Below, piece after piece: positions 14,749-21,939 of a stretch of DNA of 26,316 bases. Source of the stretch: an uncultured Collinsella sp. (lineage in GTDB: Bacteria; Actinomycetota; Coriobacteriia; Coriobacteriales; Coriobacteriaceae); NCBI GenBank assembly GCA_900757235.1, contig CAAENB010000034.1, positions 1 to 26,316 on the forward strand, read 5' to 3'. The translations under genes were made by a program, and so were the position numbers. Every line of letters begins with the position of its first letter. The stretch's first letter is position 1. A model generated the notes under the pieces. It searched no databases. It was given only the letters and a program-made list of their open reading frames with translations, and was not told the DNA's origin.

Positions 14749-16428
14749 ATGGCGGAGTTTATCTACCAGATGTATCAGGCTCGCAAGGCCCATGGCGACA
14801 AGGTAATCCTTGACGACGTGACCCTGAGCTTCTACCCCGGTGCCAAGATCGGCGTCGTGGGCCCCAACGGCATGGGCAAGTCGACCCTCCTCAAGATCAT
14901 GGCCGGCATCGAGGAAGTCTCCAACGGCGATGCCAGACTTACCCCCGGCTACACCGTGGGTATCCTGCAGCAGGAGCCGCCGCTCGACGACGACAAGACC
15001 GTCATCGAGAACGTGCGCATGGCGTTTGGCGACATGATCGCCAAGGTCGATCGCTTCAACAAGATCGGCGAGGAGATGTGCGACCCGGATTGCGACATGG
15101 ACGCCCTCATGGCCGAGATGGGCAAGCTCCAGGACGAGATCGATGCCGCCGACGGCTGGGATATCGATTCCAAGCTCGGCCAGGCCATGGACGCTCTGCA
15201 GCTGCCCGATTCCGACATGCCGGTCAACGTGCTTTCCGGCGGCGAGCGCCGTCGCGTGGCCCTGTGCAAGCTGCTGCTCGAGGCTCCCGACCTGCTGCTG
15301 CTCGACGAGCCCACGAACCACCTGGACGCTGAGTCGATCCTGTGGCTCGAGCATTTCCTGCACAACTACCAGGGCGCGGTGCTTGCCGTCACGCATGATC
15401 GCTACTTCCTGGATAACGTTGCCGAGTGGATCTGCGAGGTCGACCGCGGTCACCTTTATCCCTACAAGGGTAACTACTCCACGTATCTGGAGACCAAGGC
15501 CGCGCGTATCGAGGCGCAGGGCAACCGCGACGCCAAGCTCGCCAAGCGCATGGAGGCCGAGCTCGAGTGGGTGCGCAGCTCGCCCAAGGCCCGCCAGGCC
15601 AAGAACAAGGCCCGTCTGGCTCGCTACGAGGAGATGGAGGCTGAGGCCCGCGCAAGCCAGAAGCTCGACTGGACCGACATCCGCATTCCCGTTGGACCGC
15701 GTCTGGGCAACAAGGTGCTCGAGGCCCATCACCTGCACAAGGAGTTCGATGGCCGTGTGCTCATCGACGACCTATCGTTCACCCTGCCGCGCAACGGCAT
15801 CGTGGGCGTCATCGGCCCCAACGGTGTGGGCAAGACCACGCTGTTCAAGACCATCGTGGGTTTGGAGCCGCTGACCTCGGGCGAGCTCGAGATTGGCGAG
15901 ACCGTCAAGATCTCCTACGTCGATCAGAACCGTTCTGGCATCGACCCCGATAAGAACCTGTGGGAGGTCGTCTCGGACGGCCTTGACCACATGATGGTCG
16001 GCGAGACCGAGGTTCCGAGCCGTGCTTATGTGGCGAGCTTTGGCTTTAAGGGCCAGGACCAGCAGAAGCGCGCTGGCGTACTCTCCGGTGGCGAGCGCAA
16101 CCGTCTGAACCTGGCGCTCACGCTCAAGCAGGGCGGCAACCTGCTGCTCCTCGACGAGCCTACGAACGACCTCGACGTCGAGACGCTGTCCTCGCTCGAA
16201 GCGGCGCTGCTCGAGTTCCCGGGCTGCTCGGTGGTCATTAGCCACGACCGTATGTTCCTGGACCGCGTCGCCACGCACATCTTGGCGTGGGAAGGCACCG
16301 ACGAGAATCCGGGCAACTGGTATTGGTTCGAGGGCAACTTCGAGGCCTATCAGGCCAACCGCATCGAGCGCCTGGGCGAGGACGCAGCCCAGCCGCATCG
16401 TATTCACCGCAAGCTGACGCGCGACTAG
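14749..16428 (+). CDS. ettA: ABC-F ribosomal ATPase EttA (energy-dependent translational throttle)
   Basis: A 559-residue soluble twin-ATPase. Domain 1 has Walker A GPNGMGKST (38-46), signature LSGGERRRVA and Walker B LLLLDEPTNHLD. Domain 2 has GPNGVGKTT (356-364), LSGGERNRLN and LLLLDEPTNDLD. The start (MAEFIYQMYQARK ... FYPGAKIGVVG) and the length match EttA rather than Uup or antibiotic-resistance ABC-F proteins. The linker between the domains (about residues 240-320, rich in Lys, Arg and Ala) is the P-site tRNA-interaction motif. EttA binds the ribosomal E site and gates entry into elongation by ADP/ATP ratio. It is a single gene; codon use is strongly GC-rich, as in well-expressed genes. 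Confidence 0.95.
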   Translation: MAEFIYQMYQARKAHGDKVILDDVTLSFYPGAKIGVVGPNGMGKSTLLKIMAGIEEVSNGDARLTPGYTVGILQQEPPLDDDKTVIENVRMAFGDMIAKVDRFNKIGEEMCDPDCDMDALMAEMGKLQDEIDAADGWDIDSKLGQAMDALQLPDSDMPVNVLSGGERRRVALCKLLLEAPDLLLLDEPTNHLDAESILWLEHFLHNYQGAVLAVTHDRYFLDNVAEWICEVDRGHLYPYKGNYSTYLETKAARIEAQGNRDAKLAKRMEAELEWVRSSPKARQAKNKARLARYEEMEAEARASQKLDWTDIRIPVGPRLGNKVLEAHHLHKEFDGRVLIDDLSFTLPRNGIVGVIGPNGVGKTTLFKTIVGLEPLTSGELEIGETVKISYVDQNRSGIDPDKNLWEVVSDGLDHMMVGETEVPSRAYVASFGFKGQDQQKRAGVLSGGERNRLNLALTLKQGGNLLLLDEPTNDLDVETLSSLEAALLEFPGCSVVISHDRMFLDRVATHILAWEGTDENPGNWYWFEGNFEAYQANRIERLGEDAAQPHRIHRKLTRD

Positions 16429-16431
16429 ATC

Positions 16432-16458
16432 GTTACGCGGTTTTCCAAACCGCGTAAC
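16432..16458. terminator. 12-bp hairpin after ettA
   Basis: GTTACGCGGTTT (16432-16443) and AAACCGCGTAAC (16447-16458) form a perfect stem with a 3-base loop just after the ettA stop. No T run follows, so it is either a processing/stability end or part of the larger repeat structure downstream. Confidence 0.55.
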
Positions 16459-16586
16459 TGCTCGACGCTGCGCGGGCCGCAAGCACCCCATCTTGCCGTT
16501 CAAGCCGTCGCTCGCGTACCGAAGTACGCGTCGCTCCTCTTTCACGGCAACCTGGGGCACTTGCGGCCCGCTCGCTGTTGGTTACG
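16452..16586. repeat. large imperfect inverted repeat (possible REP/MITE-like element)
   Basis: Arms 16472-16499 and 16544-16571 match as reverse complements at 24 of 28 positions. They enclose a 7-bp palindrome, CGCGTAC/GTACGCG (16513-16519 and 16524-16530), with a CGAA loop. Outside the arms, GCGTAAC (16452-16458) is matched by GTTACGC (16580-16586). The whole 135 bp could fold into one cruciform-like structure. It carries no gene. Copy number in the genome is unknown from here. Confidence 0.7.
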
Positions 16587-16602
16587 CAACATCAACAAAT
16601 AA

Positions 16603-16638
16603 AAACGGCTCAAATCCTGATTTGGATTTGAGCCGTTT
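16603..16638 (-). terminator. strong terminator for the minus-strand gene
   Basis: AAACGGCTCAAATCC (16603-16617) pairs perfectly over 15 bp with GGATTTGAGCCGTTT (16624-16638). Read on the minus strand, the stem is followed by TTTTTATTTG. It therefore terminates the minus-strand gene ending at 16676, and may also stop read-through from ettA. Confidence 0.8.
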
Positions 16639-16675
16639 GTCGTTACTGCTCGGGCTCTTCGACTTTATCGATGGC

Positions 16676-17944
16676 CTAGGTGGATCCGAGGCCACCGGTG
16701 GTGTTGCGGCGGATGCGCACGGCAACCTCGCGACGCTCGCCGGCCTGCGTGTAGCGCAGGGGGAAGCTTGCGCGGTTTCGCGCGGCCTCGATGGTACCGC
16801 GCTCGCGGGCGATCCAGTAGTACTCGCCGACGATGCCGAGCGTGTCGGCGCCGTAGGGGAGATAGGTCGACAGCTGGTGTAGCAATGGGCCGGGGCAGAA
16901 GACCTCGGTTGCGAAATCGATGGGGAAGTCCTCGGGGATGGCGGGCGCTACGGGTGCGGGGGCCGGTGCCATCGCCGGTGCGAAGGCCTGCTCATTGACG
17001 GGCGTCACCTCGACGACGGGCACGGGTTCGGTGCCGAGTACTGATTCGATGCCCACTTTCGGCATCGCCGCGGAATCTGCAGTCTCGACGATAGCGGGTG
17101 CGTCTGCGGTCGCGGTGTCGAGCTCAACCTGCGTCGCGTTCTCATTCTCGACGCTCGACTTTGTCTCGATGGGCGTGGATGCCATGGTGGTGATGCCGGC
17201 GTTGGCGTTCTCGGGGTCATAGACAACCGTAAGCGAGATGGCAGGCCGCGGCGTCTCGGGCTCCGGCGTCGACTCAGTAGCGTCTTGATTGGCGGGCTCG
17301 TCGGACTGATCGTCCTCGGCCTCGTCGCCAAAAACATCGCTGTTTTGGAACGCAGGCGTCTCGGGTTGGTTAGTGGCTTCTTCGGTTGTCGACTTGGGAG
17401 CCTCGTTGAGCTCCGCAGTGGCTTCCTGCTCTGACATAACTTCGGGATCGGTCGTGGCGGCGATTTCGGTTTCGGCTTCTGCTATTACCTCAATAGCGAC
17501 TTCGATCTCTGCCTCGGGCTCGGATTCCGGCACAGCTTCAGCCGCGGCTTCTGGTTCGGGACGCTTAACGTGCTTGGGGCGCACAGCCTTGAGGTCCTTC
17601 TCACCGCGCTTTTTCTTTTTGTAGGACTGCTTAGCGCCCTTGGCGGTCTTGGGCTTGTCCTCGCCCTTGGCAAGTGCGGCATCCCATGCCTCGTTGGCGA
17701 TGACCGTGGCATACAGGCGACCGCCCTTAAAGACAGTCAGCTTAATGCAGTCATCGAGTTCTTCGAGCAACTCGCGCGTGGACTCGAAGCCCAGGTCATC
17801 AGCAGCCATGTCGCCCGCGGCGAGCGCCTCTTCGACCTGCGTCATAAACGTTTGCTTGCCGCATCCAATCGCATCGCGTAGCAGGCGATACAGATAGATG
17901 TGATTGCCCAGCGAAAGCGTGGGCCTAACTATTGTCTTGCTCAT
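16676..17944 (-). CDS. two-domain protein with long acidic linker, function unknown
   Basis: A 422-residue protein I do not recognise as a named family. Residues 1-100 look globular (SLGNHIYLYRLLRDAI, then DDLGFESTRELLEELDD and GGRLYATVI). The pattern recalls a LOTUS/OST-HTH-like nucleic-acid-binding fold, but this is only a resemblance. A lysine-rich patch (YKKKKRGEKDLK) follows, then about 210 residues dominated by Glu, Ala, Thr and Pro. A Pro/Ala hinge (PAMAPAPAPVAPA) leads to a second globular part of about 75 residues with LLHQLSTYLPYG, GEYYWIARER and a basic C-terminus. The ATG at 17942-17944 follows GAGGAG. There is no signal peptide or membrane segment. Probably a cytoplasmic, perhaps nucleic-acid-associated protein. 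Confidence 0.75.
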   Translation of the reverse strand: MSKTIVRPTLSLGNHIYLYRLLRDAIGCGKQTFMTQVEEALAAGDMAADDLGFESTRELLEELDDCIKLTVFKGGRLYATVIANEAWDAALAKGEDKPKTAKGAKQSYKKKKRGEKDLKAVRPKHVKRPEPEAAAEAVPESEPEAEIEVAIEVIAEAETEIAATTDPEVMSEQEATAELNEAPKSTTEEATNQPETPAFQNSDVFGDEAEDDQSDEPANQDATESTPEPETPRPAISLTVVYDPENANAGITTMASTPIETKSSVENENATQVELDTATADAPAIVETADSAAMPKVGIESVLGTEPVPVVEVTPVNEQAFAPAMAPAPAPVAPAIPEDFPIDFATEVFCPGPLLHQLSTYLPYGADTLGIVGEYYWIARERGTIEAARNRASFPLRYTQAGERREVAVRIRRNTTGGLGST

Positions 17945-18016
17945 GGCAAATCTCCTCTTTACACATGTAAAGCATCTTACCATCGCATAGCGTTCGCCAT
18001 GGCGGCGCCCAAGGCA

Positions 18017-18050
18017 AACGGGCGCGAACCGCTGTCGATTCGCGCCCGTT
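18017..18050 (-). terminator. hairpin terminator between the two minus-strand genes
   Basis: AACGGGCGCGAA (18017-18028) and TTCGCGCCCGTT (18039-18050) form a perfect 12-bp stem with a 10-base loop, 35 bp downstream of the 18085 stop on the minus strand. Only a GTTTG follows, so T-run support is weak. Confidence 0.6.
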
Positions 18051-18084
18051 ATACAGGTCGGTTATCTATGAGAGGCAGATGTGC

Positions 18085-19044
18085 TTAGTTGCCCGATGTC
18101 GTGCCTTGGCTTGAACTGTCAGATGCCGTGCCGGGCGCGGTTCCGCTCGAGCTGTTGGTGTTGCTGTTGCTGTTGTCGGTAGATCCCGTACTCGGTGTAT
18201 TGCCATTCGCCTGGTCGCCCGTGCTCGGTTGAGAGCCGTCAGTCGTTTGGCTTGAGTCAGTCGTGCCGGATTGCGTGCCGCTGTTGTTCGCAGAGGAATC
18301 GACGCCCTGCGATTGGTTTTGGGTGTTCGAGGACGAATTGGCAGAGGTAGAACTGTCTTGCGTATCGTCCGTCTGTGCCTGCTGATCCTGCGACTGGGTG
18401 TTGCCATTTGCATCGCTCTCGGTCGTGCGCGACGACAGGATTGGCTCGGGACGCTCGCCCAGACCCTCACCGGCAGTGGTGATAAGGATGGCGCCGGCGC
18501 AGGCGATGACCGCGACGATGGCGATAGCGATCGAGAAGACGATGACCTTCTTTTGCGTCTGGCTGCGCTCAGCCGCCGCCTTGGCGCGCAGGCTGTTGGG
18601 AGCGACGCGCGCCGTGGTCGCGCGTCCCGCAACCTGGCGCATCTCCTGCGTGATTGCGGCGCCACCTAGGTGCTCCTCGACATTGGGCTCAACGGGCTCG
18701 TAGGCGCCGGTAGGGTAGTCGACAGCGGCATGCGTGCCCTTGATTGCTTCGGCGCTGGCGGAGATAAAGTGGCGATAGACTTGCGAGGACACAACAGTGA
18801 TGACTGAGCTCACAGCGGCACCAATCACCGAGCCGGCAATGCCGATCTTTGAAGCAAGCGCCACGCTCGTGGCGGCAGCTGCGGCACCGGCGATGATCTG
18901 GGGAATGGAAATGTCATCGAACAGGCCCTTTTTGGGCGCGATGGCCATGGTCTGTCCGATGGAATGGTTCTCGTGCACGCCGTTGTTGAGCGATGCCGGC
19001 GTCATGACGCGCGTGCGCGGCGCGTCAGTGTACTTGGTTGTCAT
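18085..19044 (-). CDS. membrane protein with long Ser/Thr/Asn/Gly/Gln-rich tail
   Basis: A 319-residue protein of unknown function. Residues about 48-85 are a Gly/Ala-rich hydrophobic stretch (IIAGAAAAATSVALA ... VIGAAVSSVITVV) that may form one or two membrane passes. A charged middle (RATTARVAPNSLRAKAAAERSQTQKK) precedes a clear transmembrane helix at about 168-190 (VIVFSIAIAIVAVIACAGAIL). The last 120 residues are almost purely Ser, Thr, Asn, Gln, Gly and Asp, with no cysteine or LPxTG. The tail is likely exported, possibly as a wall-spanning spacer. The ATG at 19042-19044 follows GGGAGG. The promoter is in the 248-bp region shared with the divergent antiterminator gene. Similar unnamed proteins are common in Gram-positive gut bacteria. 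Confidence 0.78.
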   Translation of the reverse strand: MTTKYTDAPRTRVMTPASLNNGVHENHSIGQTMAIAPKKGLFDDISIPQIIAGAAAAATSVALASKIGIAGSVIGAAVSSVITVVSSQVYRHFISASAEAIKGTHAAVDYPTGAYEPVEPNVEEHLGGAAITQEMRQVAGRATTARVAPNSLRAKAAAERSQTQKKVIVFSIAIAIVAVIACAGAILITTAGEGLGERPEPILSSRTTESDANGNTQSQDQQAQTDDTQDSSTSANSSSNTQNQSQGVDSSANNSGTQSGTTDSSQTTDGSQPSTGDQANGNTPSTGSTDNSNSNTNSSSGTAPGTASDSSSQGTTSGN

Positions 19045-19221
19045 ACGGGGTCCTCCCGGTTCGTTTAGTGCTGCGACAGGTTGTTCAGCCCTCAGGGTAC
19101 CCAGTCGGTGTGAACCGGAGATGGATTCGCCCGCAACACCATCAACTCACCAAAGCGCGAAACTTCTTCTCAGGCTGATCGAATGAAGACGGGGCGAATC
19201 GTTCGGATGTCGAAAGGAAGG

Positions 19222-19251
19222 TTGACCGGATTTGAAATCCCGTGGAATAAT
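19222..19251 (+). promoter_or_regulatory. putative promoter of the antiterminator gene
   Basis: TTGACC (19222-19227) and AATAAT (19246-19251) are separated by 18 bp, about 40 bp upstream of the start. The rest of the 248-bp divergent spacer (19045-19292) shows no gene. Confidence 0.5.
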
Positions 19252-19292
19252 CGGGCTCGCGGCGCTGTTGCTTGCGCCGGGTAGGGAGCGTC

Positions 19293-20129
19293 ATGAAAAT
19301 CCTTAAGCGGATCAACAACAATACGGTTATCTGCGTAAACGCCAAGGGCCGTGAACTCGTGGCAATTGGCCGCGGTATCGGGTTTCCCAATGGCCCCGAT
19401 GAGGTCACACTCGATAAGATCGAGCGAACCTTCTACGGTGTCGACTCGCGCTACCTAGCGCTGCTCGACGAGATCGATCCTCAGGTGATGGAGTTCTCCG
19501 CCCAGATTGCCGATATCGCTCGCTCCAACATCTCGCGCGAGCTCTCGGCAAACCTTCCCTTTACCATGGCCGACCATATCGCTTTTGCCATCAAGCGCTG
19601 CCGCGAGCATATGTTTGTGCAGATGCCGCTTTCCTATGACGTGCAGCAGATGTACCCCATCGAGTACAAGATCGCCCAGTTCGCGCTCGAGGGCATCAAT
19701 CGCGGCTTCAACGTTAAGATGCCGCGGGGGGAGGCGAGCGGTATCGCGCTCTGCATCGTCAACAGCGTGGTCGCCTCGTCTTCAAAGGCCAAATCCAATA
19801 CGGTGCGTAAGGACGAGGTGATGCTCGAGAACTTCACCAAGATCATCGAGTCCGAGCTGGGGGTTTGTGTGGACCGCGACGGCTTTGACTTTTGCCGCTA
19901 TGCCACACACGTGCGCTACCTGCTGGAGCGCGTGCAGACAGGAGAGCCCCTCAACACGGAGAACGGTGCGCTCTATGGGCCGCTTTGCGAGCAGCATCCC
20001 GATGTGGCCGTGTGCGTCGACCGCATGGCCGCGCTTATCGAAGAACGCTTTGACGCCGCGCTCGCCGATGAAGAGAAGGTCTACCTGATGCTCCATGTCA
20101 ATCGCGTCTGCGCGGGATCCAGGTCCTGA
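19293..20129 (+). CDS. LicT/BglG-family transcriptional antiterminator
   Basis: A 278-residue protein with an RNA-binding CAT domain (MKILKRINNNTVICV ... GKGIGF-like GRGIGFPNG, residues 1-55) and two PTS regulation domains. When its PTS is transporting sugar, a protein of this family is dephosphorylated on the inhibitory PRD, dimerises and binds a RAT hairpin to prevent premature termination. PRD histidines visible are H95 (MADHIAFAI), H206 (YATHVRYL) and H268 (YLMLHVNRV). The fourth conserved position, normally His in IALHI, is Cys154 (GIALCIV). The ATG at 19293 follows AGGGAG; the earlier in-frame GTG/ATG region has no site. Located directly upstream of the EIIBC gene and its terminator-containing leader, its evident target. 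Confidence 0.92.
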   Translation: MKILKRINNNTVICVNAKGRELVAIGRGIGFPNGPDEVTLDKIERTFYGVDSRYLALLDEIDPQVMEFSAQIADIARSNISRELSANLPFTMADHIAFAIKRCREHMFVQMPLSYDVQQMYPIEYKIAQFALEGINRGFNVKMPRGEASGIALCIVNSVVASSSKAKSNTVRKDEVMLENFTKIIESELGVCVDRDGFDFCRYATHVRYLLERVQTGEPLNTENGALYGPLCEQHPDVAVCVDRMAALIEERFDAALADEEKVYLMLHVNRVCAGSRS

Positions 20130-20216
20130 TTGACCGTTCATCGCCGAAATTCGACCGTTTGCCGGTTTCGACTTTCGTAAAAGCATCTGTTGGATGTAGT
20201 TTCGTAGTCACATAAG

Positions 20217-20250
20217 GTGTTATTCGAGAAGAGCCTCGAAGCATGACGTA
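20217..20250 (+). promoter_or_regulatory. RAT-like antiterminator hairpin in the PTS leader
   Basis: TTCGAG (20223-20228) and CTCGAA (20235-20240) form a perfect 6-bp stem with a 6-base loop. GTGT before it and ACGT after it can pair with wobbles, leaving an asymmetric internal loop, which resembles the two-loop layout of BglG-family RAT sites. It overlaps the 5' arm of the terminator that follows, so the two folds exclude each other. The primary sequence is not a close match to the classic RAT consensus. Confidence 0.5.
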
Positions 20251-20294
20251 GACAGTTCCCTGTCCGCTTTGTGCTTTGGGGCTCTTCTGTTTTT
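20227..20294 (+). terminator. leader terminator upstream of the PTS gene
   Basis: AGAAGAGCC (20227-20235) pairs with GGCTCTTCT (20280-20288). Pairing continues inward with wobbles to about 18 bp, enclosing a small GACAG/CTGTC hairpin. TTTTT follows at 20290-20294. It lies about 100 bp before the EIIBC start, so it must be overcome for expression. This is the classic arrangement for a BglG-type antiterminator. Confidence 0.8.
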
Positions 20295-20396
20295 GTCTTC
20301 TTCTTGCTTTTCTCGATTTGCCTCGTGTCAGGCCTGCCGTAATCGGTTCTTCGCGTGTGCGCAAACGGGAAGACAGAAAAGCAAGGGAGTTCAGCT

Positions 20397-21821
20397 ATGA
20401 CTGACAATAAGAAAATCGCCGCGGACGTGCTCGAGGCCGTCGGTGGCAAGGAGAACGTGACGTTTGTTGCGCACTGTATGACGCGCCTGCGTTTTAACCT
20501 CAAAGATATCGATGCCCCCGATATCAAAGAAGTGAAGAAGATTGGCGGTGTGTTGGGTGCTCAAATCTCCGGAGGGCAGTTCCAGGTAATCGTGGGCCAA
20601 AACGTGCCCAAGGTTTATGACGAGCTCTGCAAGATCGGCGGCTTTGCCAAGCAGGACGCCATCGACGAGAACCTTGATGCTCCTAAGCAGAAGCTCACAC
20701 CTAAGGTTATTGGCAATAACATCCTCAACTACCTGTCAAGCTCCATGGTGCCTATGATCCCCGTCCTATTGTGTGCTGGCCTGTTCAAGACCGTAGCGGT
20801 GGTGCTGGGACCTACGATGGCGGGCGTGCTGTCCGACACAAGCGACCTTTATGTTCTGATGAACATGGTTTATGACGCAGCGTTCTATTTTATCCCCATC
20901 TACCTTGGCTATAATGCGGCTAAGAACATTGGCGTAACGCCTGTCCTCGGTGCCTTTATGGGCGGCATTCTTATCGACCCGACCATGATTCAGCTTGCGA
21001 CCGATGGAGCTCAGTTCTCCGTTTATGGCATTCCTTGCGTCGCCGCAAACTACACAAAGACGGTCCTTCCCATTCTTCTGTCCGTGTGGGCGATGAGTTA
21101 TATCGAGCGCTTCTTCCGCAAATATGTGCCAGATACCCTTTCAACGGTTTTCGCGCCTTTCCTTACCATGGTCGTCGCTGTTCCTGTGTCTCTCTGCGCT
21201 CTCGCCCCTGTTGGTTCATGGGCCGGTAATGCCCTCGCCGCCGGTTTTGAGTTCCTTGGTACTTCCGGTGGTATCGCCGCCATCCTCGGAGGAGGTATTC
21301 TGGCGGGTCTTTGGTGCCCAATGATTATTACCGGCATGCATGTGGCGGTTGCGATGATTGCCATCGCTAACTATATGACTGTGGGAACCGACAGCTTTGT
21401 TTTGGTTGCGACGGGCGTTAGCCTTTGGGCGACCTTCGGCTGCGAGGTGGCGACCTGGCTCAAGCTGTGCGATAAAGACGAGAAGAGCATGGCATTCGGC
21501 TATTTGGTCGCAAACATTGTCGGAGGCGTCGGCGAGCCTTTCATCTACGGCATGATGCTGCGCTATCGCCGCGTGTTTGTCTGGAAGATTATCGGATCCT
21601 TTGTTGCCGGTGCGCTTGCAATCGCTCTCGGAGCCACGGTTTATACTGCCGGCGCGGCATCCAACTTCTTGGAGTTCCTCGCGTTTGCGGGCGGCGGGAC
21701 CCAGAATCTCATCAACTTTGGAATCGCTGCTGGTGCAGGCTTCCTTGTGAGCGCCTTGGGCACGTATTTCCTGGGCTTTACGGCGGATGAGCTCGAGAAT
21801 GGTCCCGTTTCCGAGCGTTAA
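20397..21821 (+). CDS. PTS sugar transporter EIIBC (glucose/sucrose/beta-glucoside group)
   Basis: A 474-residue protein. Residues 1-85 are an EIIB domain with the phosphorylated cysteine C27 in HCMTRLRF and the conserved GGQFQVIVG. The rest is an EIIC membrane domain with about ten helices, including NILNYLSSSMVPMIPVLL at the junction and the GEPFIYG motif of the substrate site. There is no EIIA domain, so phosphate must come from a separate EIIA, probably a Crr-type protein encoded elsewhere. The B-C order and EIIB type place it with sucrose, trehalose, beta-glucoside and N-acetylmuramate carriers; the sugar cannot be named. The ATG at 20397 follows AAGGGAG. Control is by the antiterminator upstream. 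No glycosidase gene accompanies it. Confidence 0.9.
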   Translation: MTDNKKIAADVLEAVGGKENVTFVAHCMTRLRFNLKDIDAPDIKEVKKIGGVLGAQISGGQFQVIVGQNVPKVYDELCKIGGFAKQDAIDENLDAPKQKLTPKVIGNNILNYLSSSMVPMIPVLLCAGLFKTVAVVLGPTMAGVLSDTSDLYVLMNMVYDAAFYFIPIYLGYNAAKNIGVTPVLGAFMGGILIDPTMIQLATDGAQFSVYGIPCVAANYTKTVLPILLSVWAMSYIERFFRKYVPDTLSTVFAPFLTMVVAVPVSLCALAPVGSWAGNALAAGFEFLGTSGGIAAILGGGILAGLWCPMIITGMHVAVAMIAIANYMTVGTDSFVLVATGVSLWATFGCEVATWLKLCDKDEKSMAFGYLVANIVGGVGEPFIYGMMLRYRRVFVWKIIGSFVAGALAIALGATVYTAGAASNFLEFLAFAGGGTQNLINFGIAAGAGFLVSALGTYFLGFTADELENGPVSER

Positions 21822-21855
21822 GTTTTCTACGGCCTGCGTGTGGCAGGACGCATTG

Positions 21856-21885
21856 GAAGGGCGTCCATGACGCCCTTCTCTTTTT
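21856..21885 (+). terminator. rho-independent terminator of the PTS gene
   Basis: GAAGGGCGT (21856-21864) and ACGCCCTTC (21870-21878) form a perfect stem around CCATG, followed by TCTTTTT. It separates the PTS gene from the hydrolase downstream. Confidence 0.88.
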
Positions 21886-21939
21886 GTATTTCTATTTCCG
21901 ATGTTTGGGCGGCGTGTGCCGCGAAGAGTTGGAGTTGGA

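Noticed and set aside
14401..15738. 445-codon open frame antisense to ettA
   Set aside because: It lies entirely opposite sdpI/ettA, has Leu/Val/Gly/Ala/His-rich shadow composition with no domain, and lacks a ribosome site. It is a by-product of GC-rich codon bias.
18085..18440. Repetitive Ser/Asn/Thr codons as a possible minisatellite or CRISPR
   Set aside because: The repeats are irregular and in frame with the tail of a coding gene, with no constant repeat-spacer unit.
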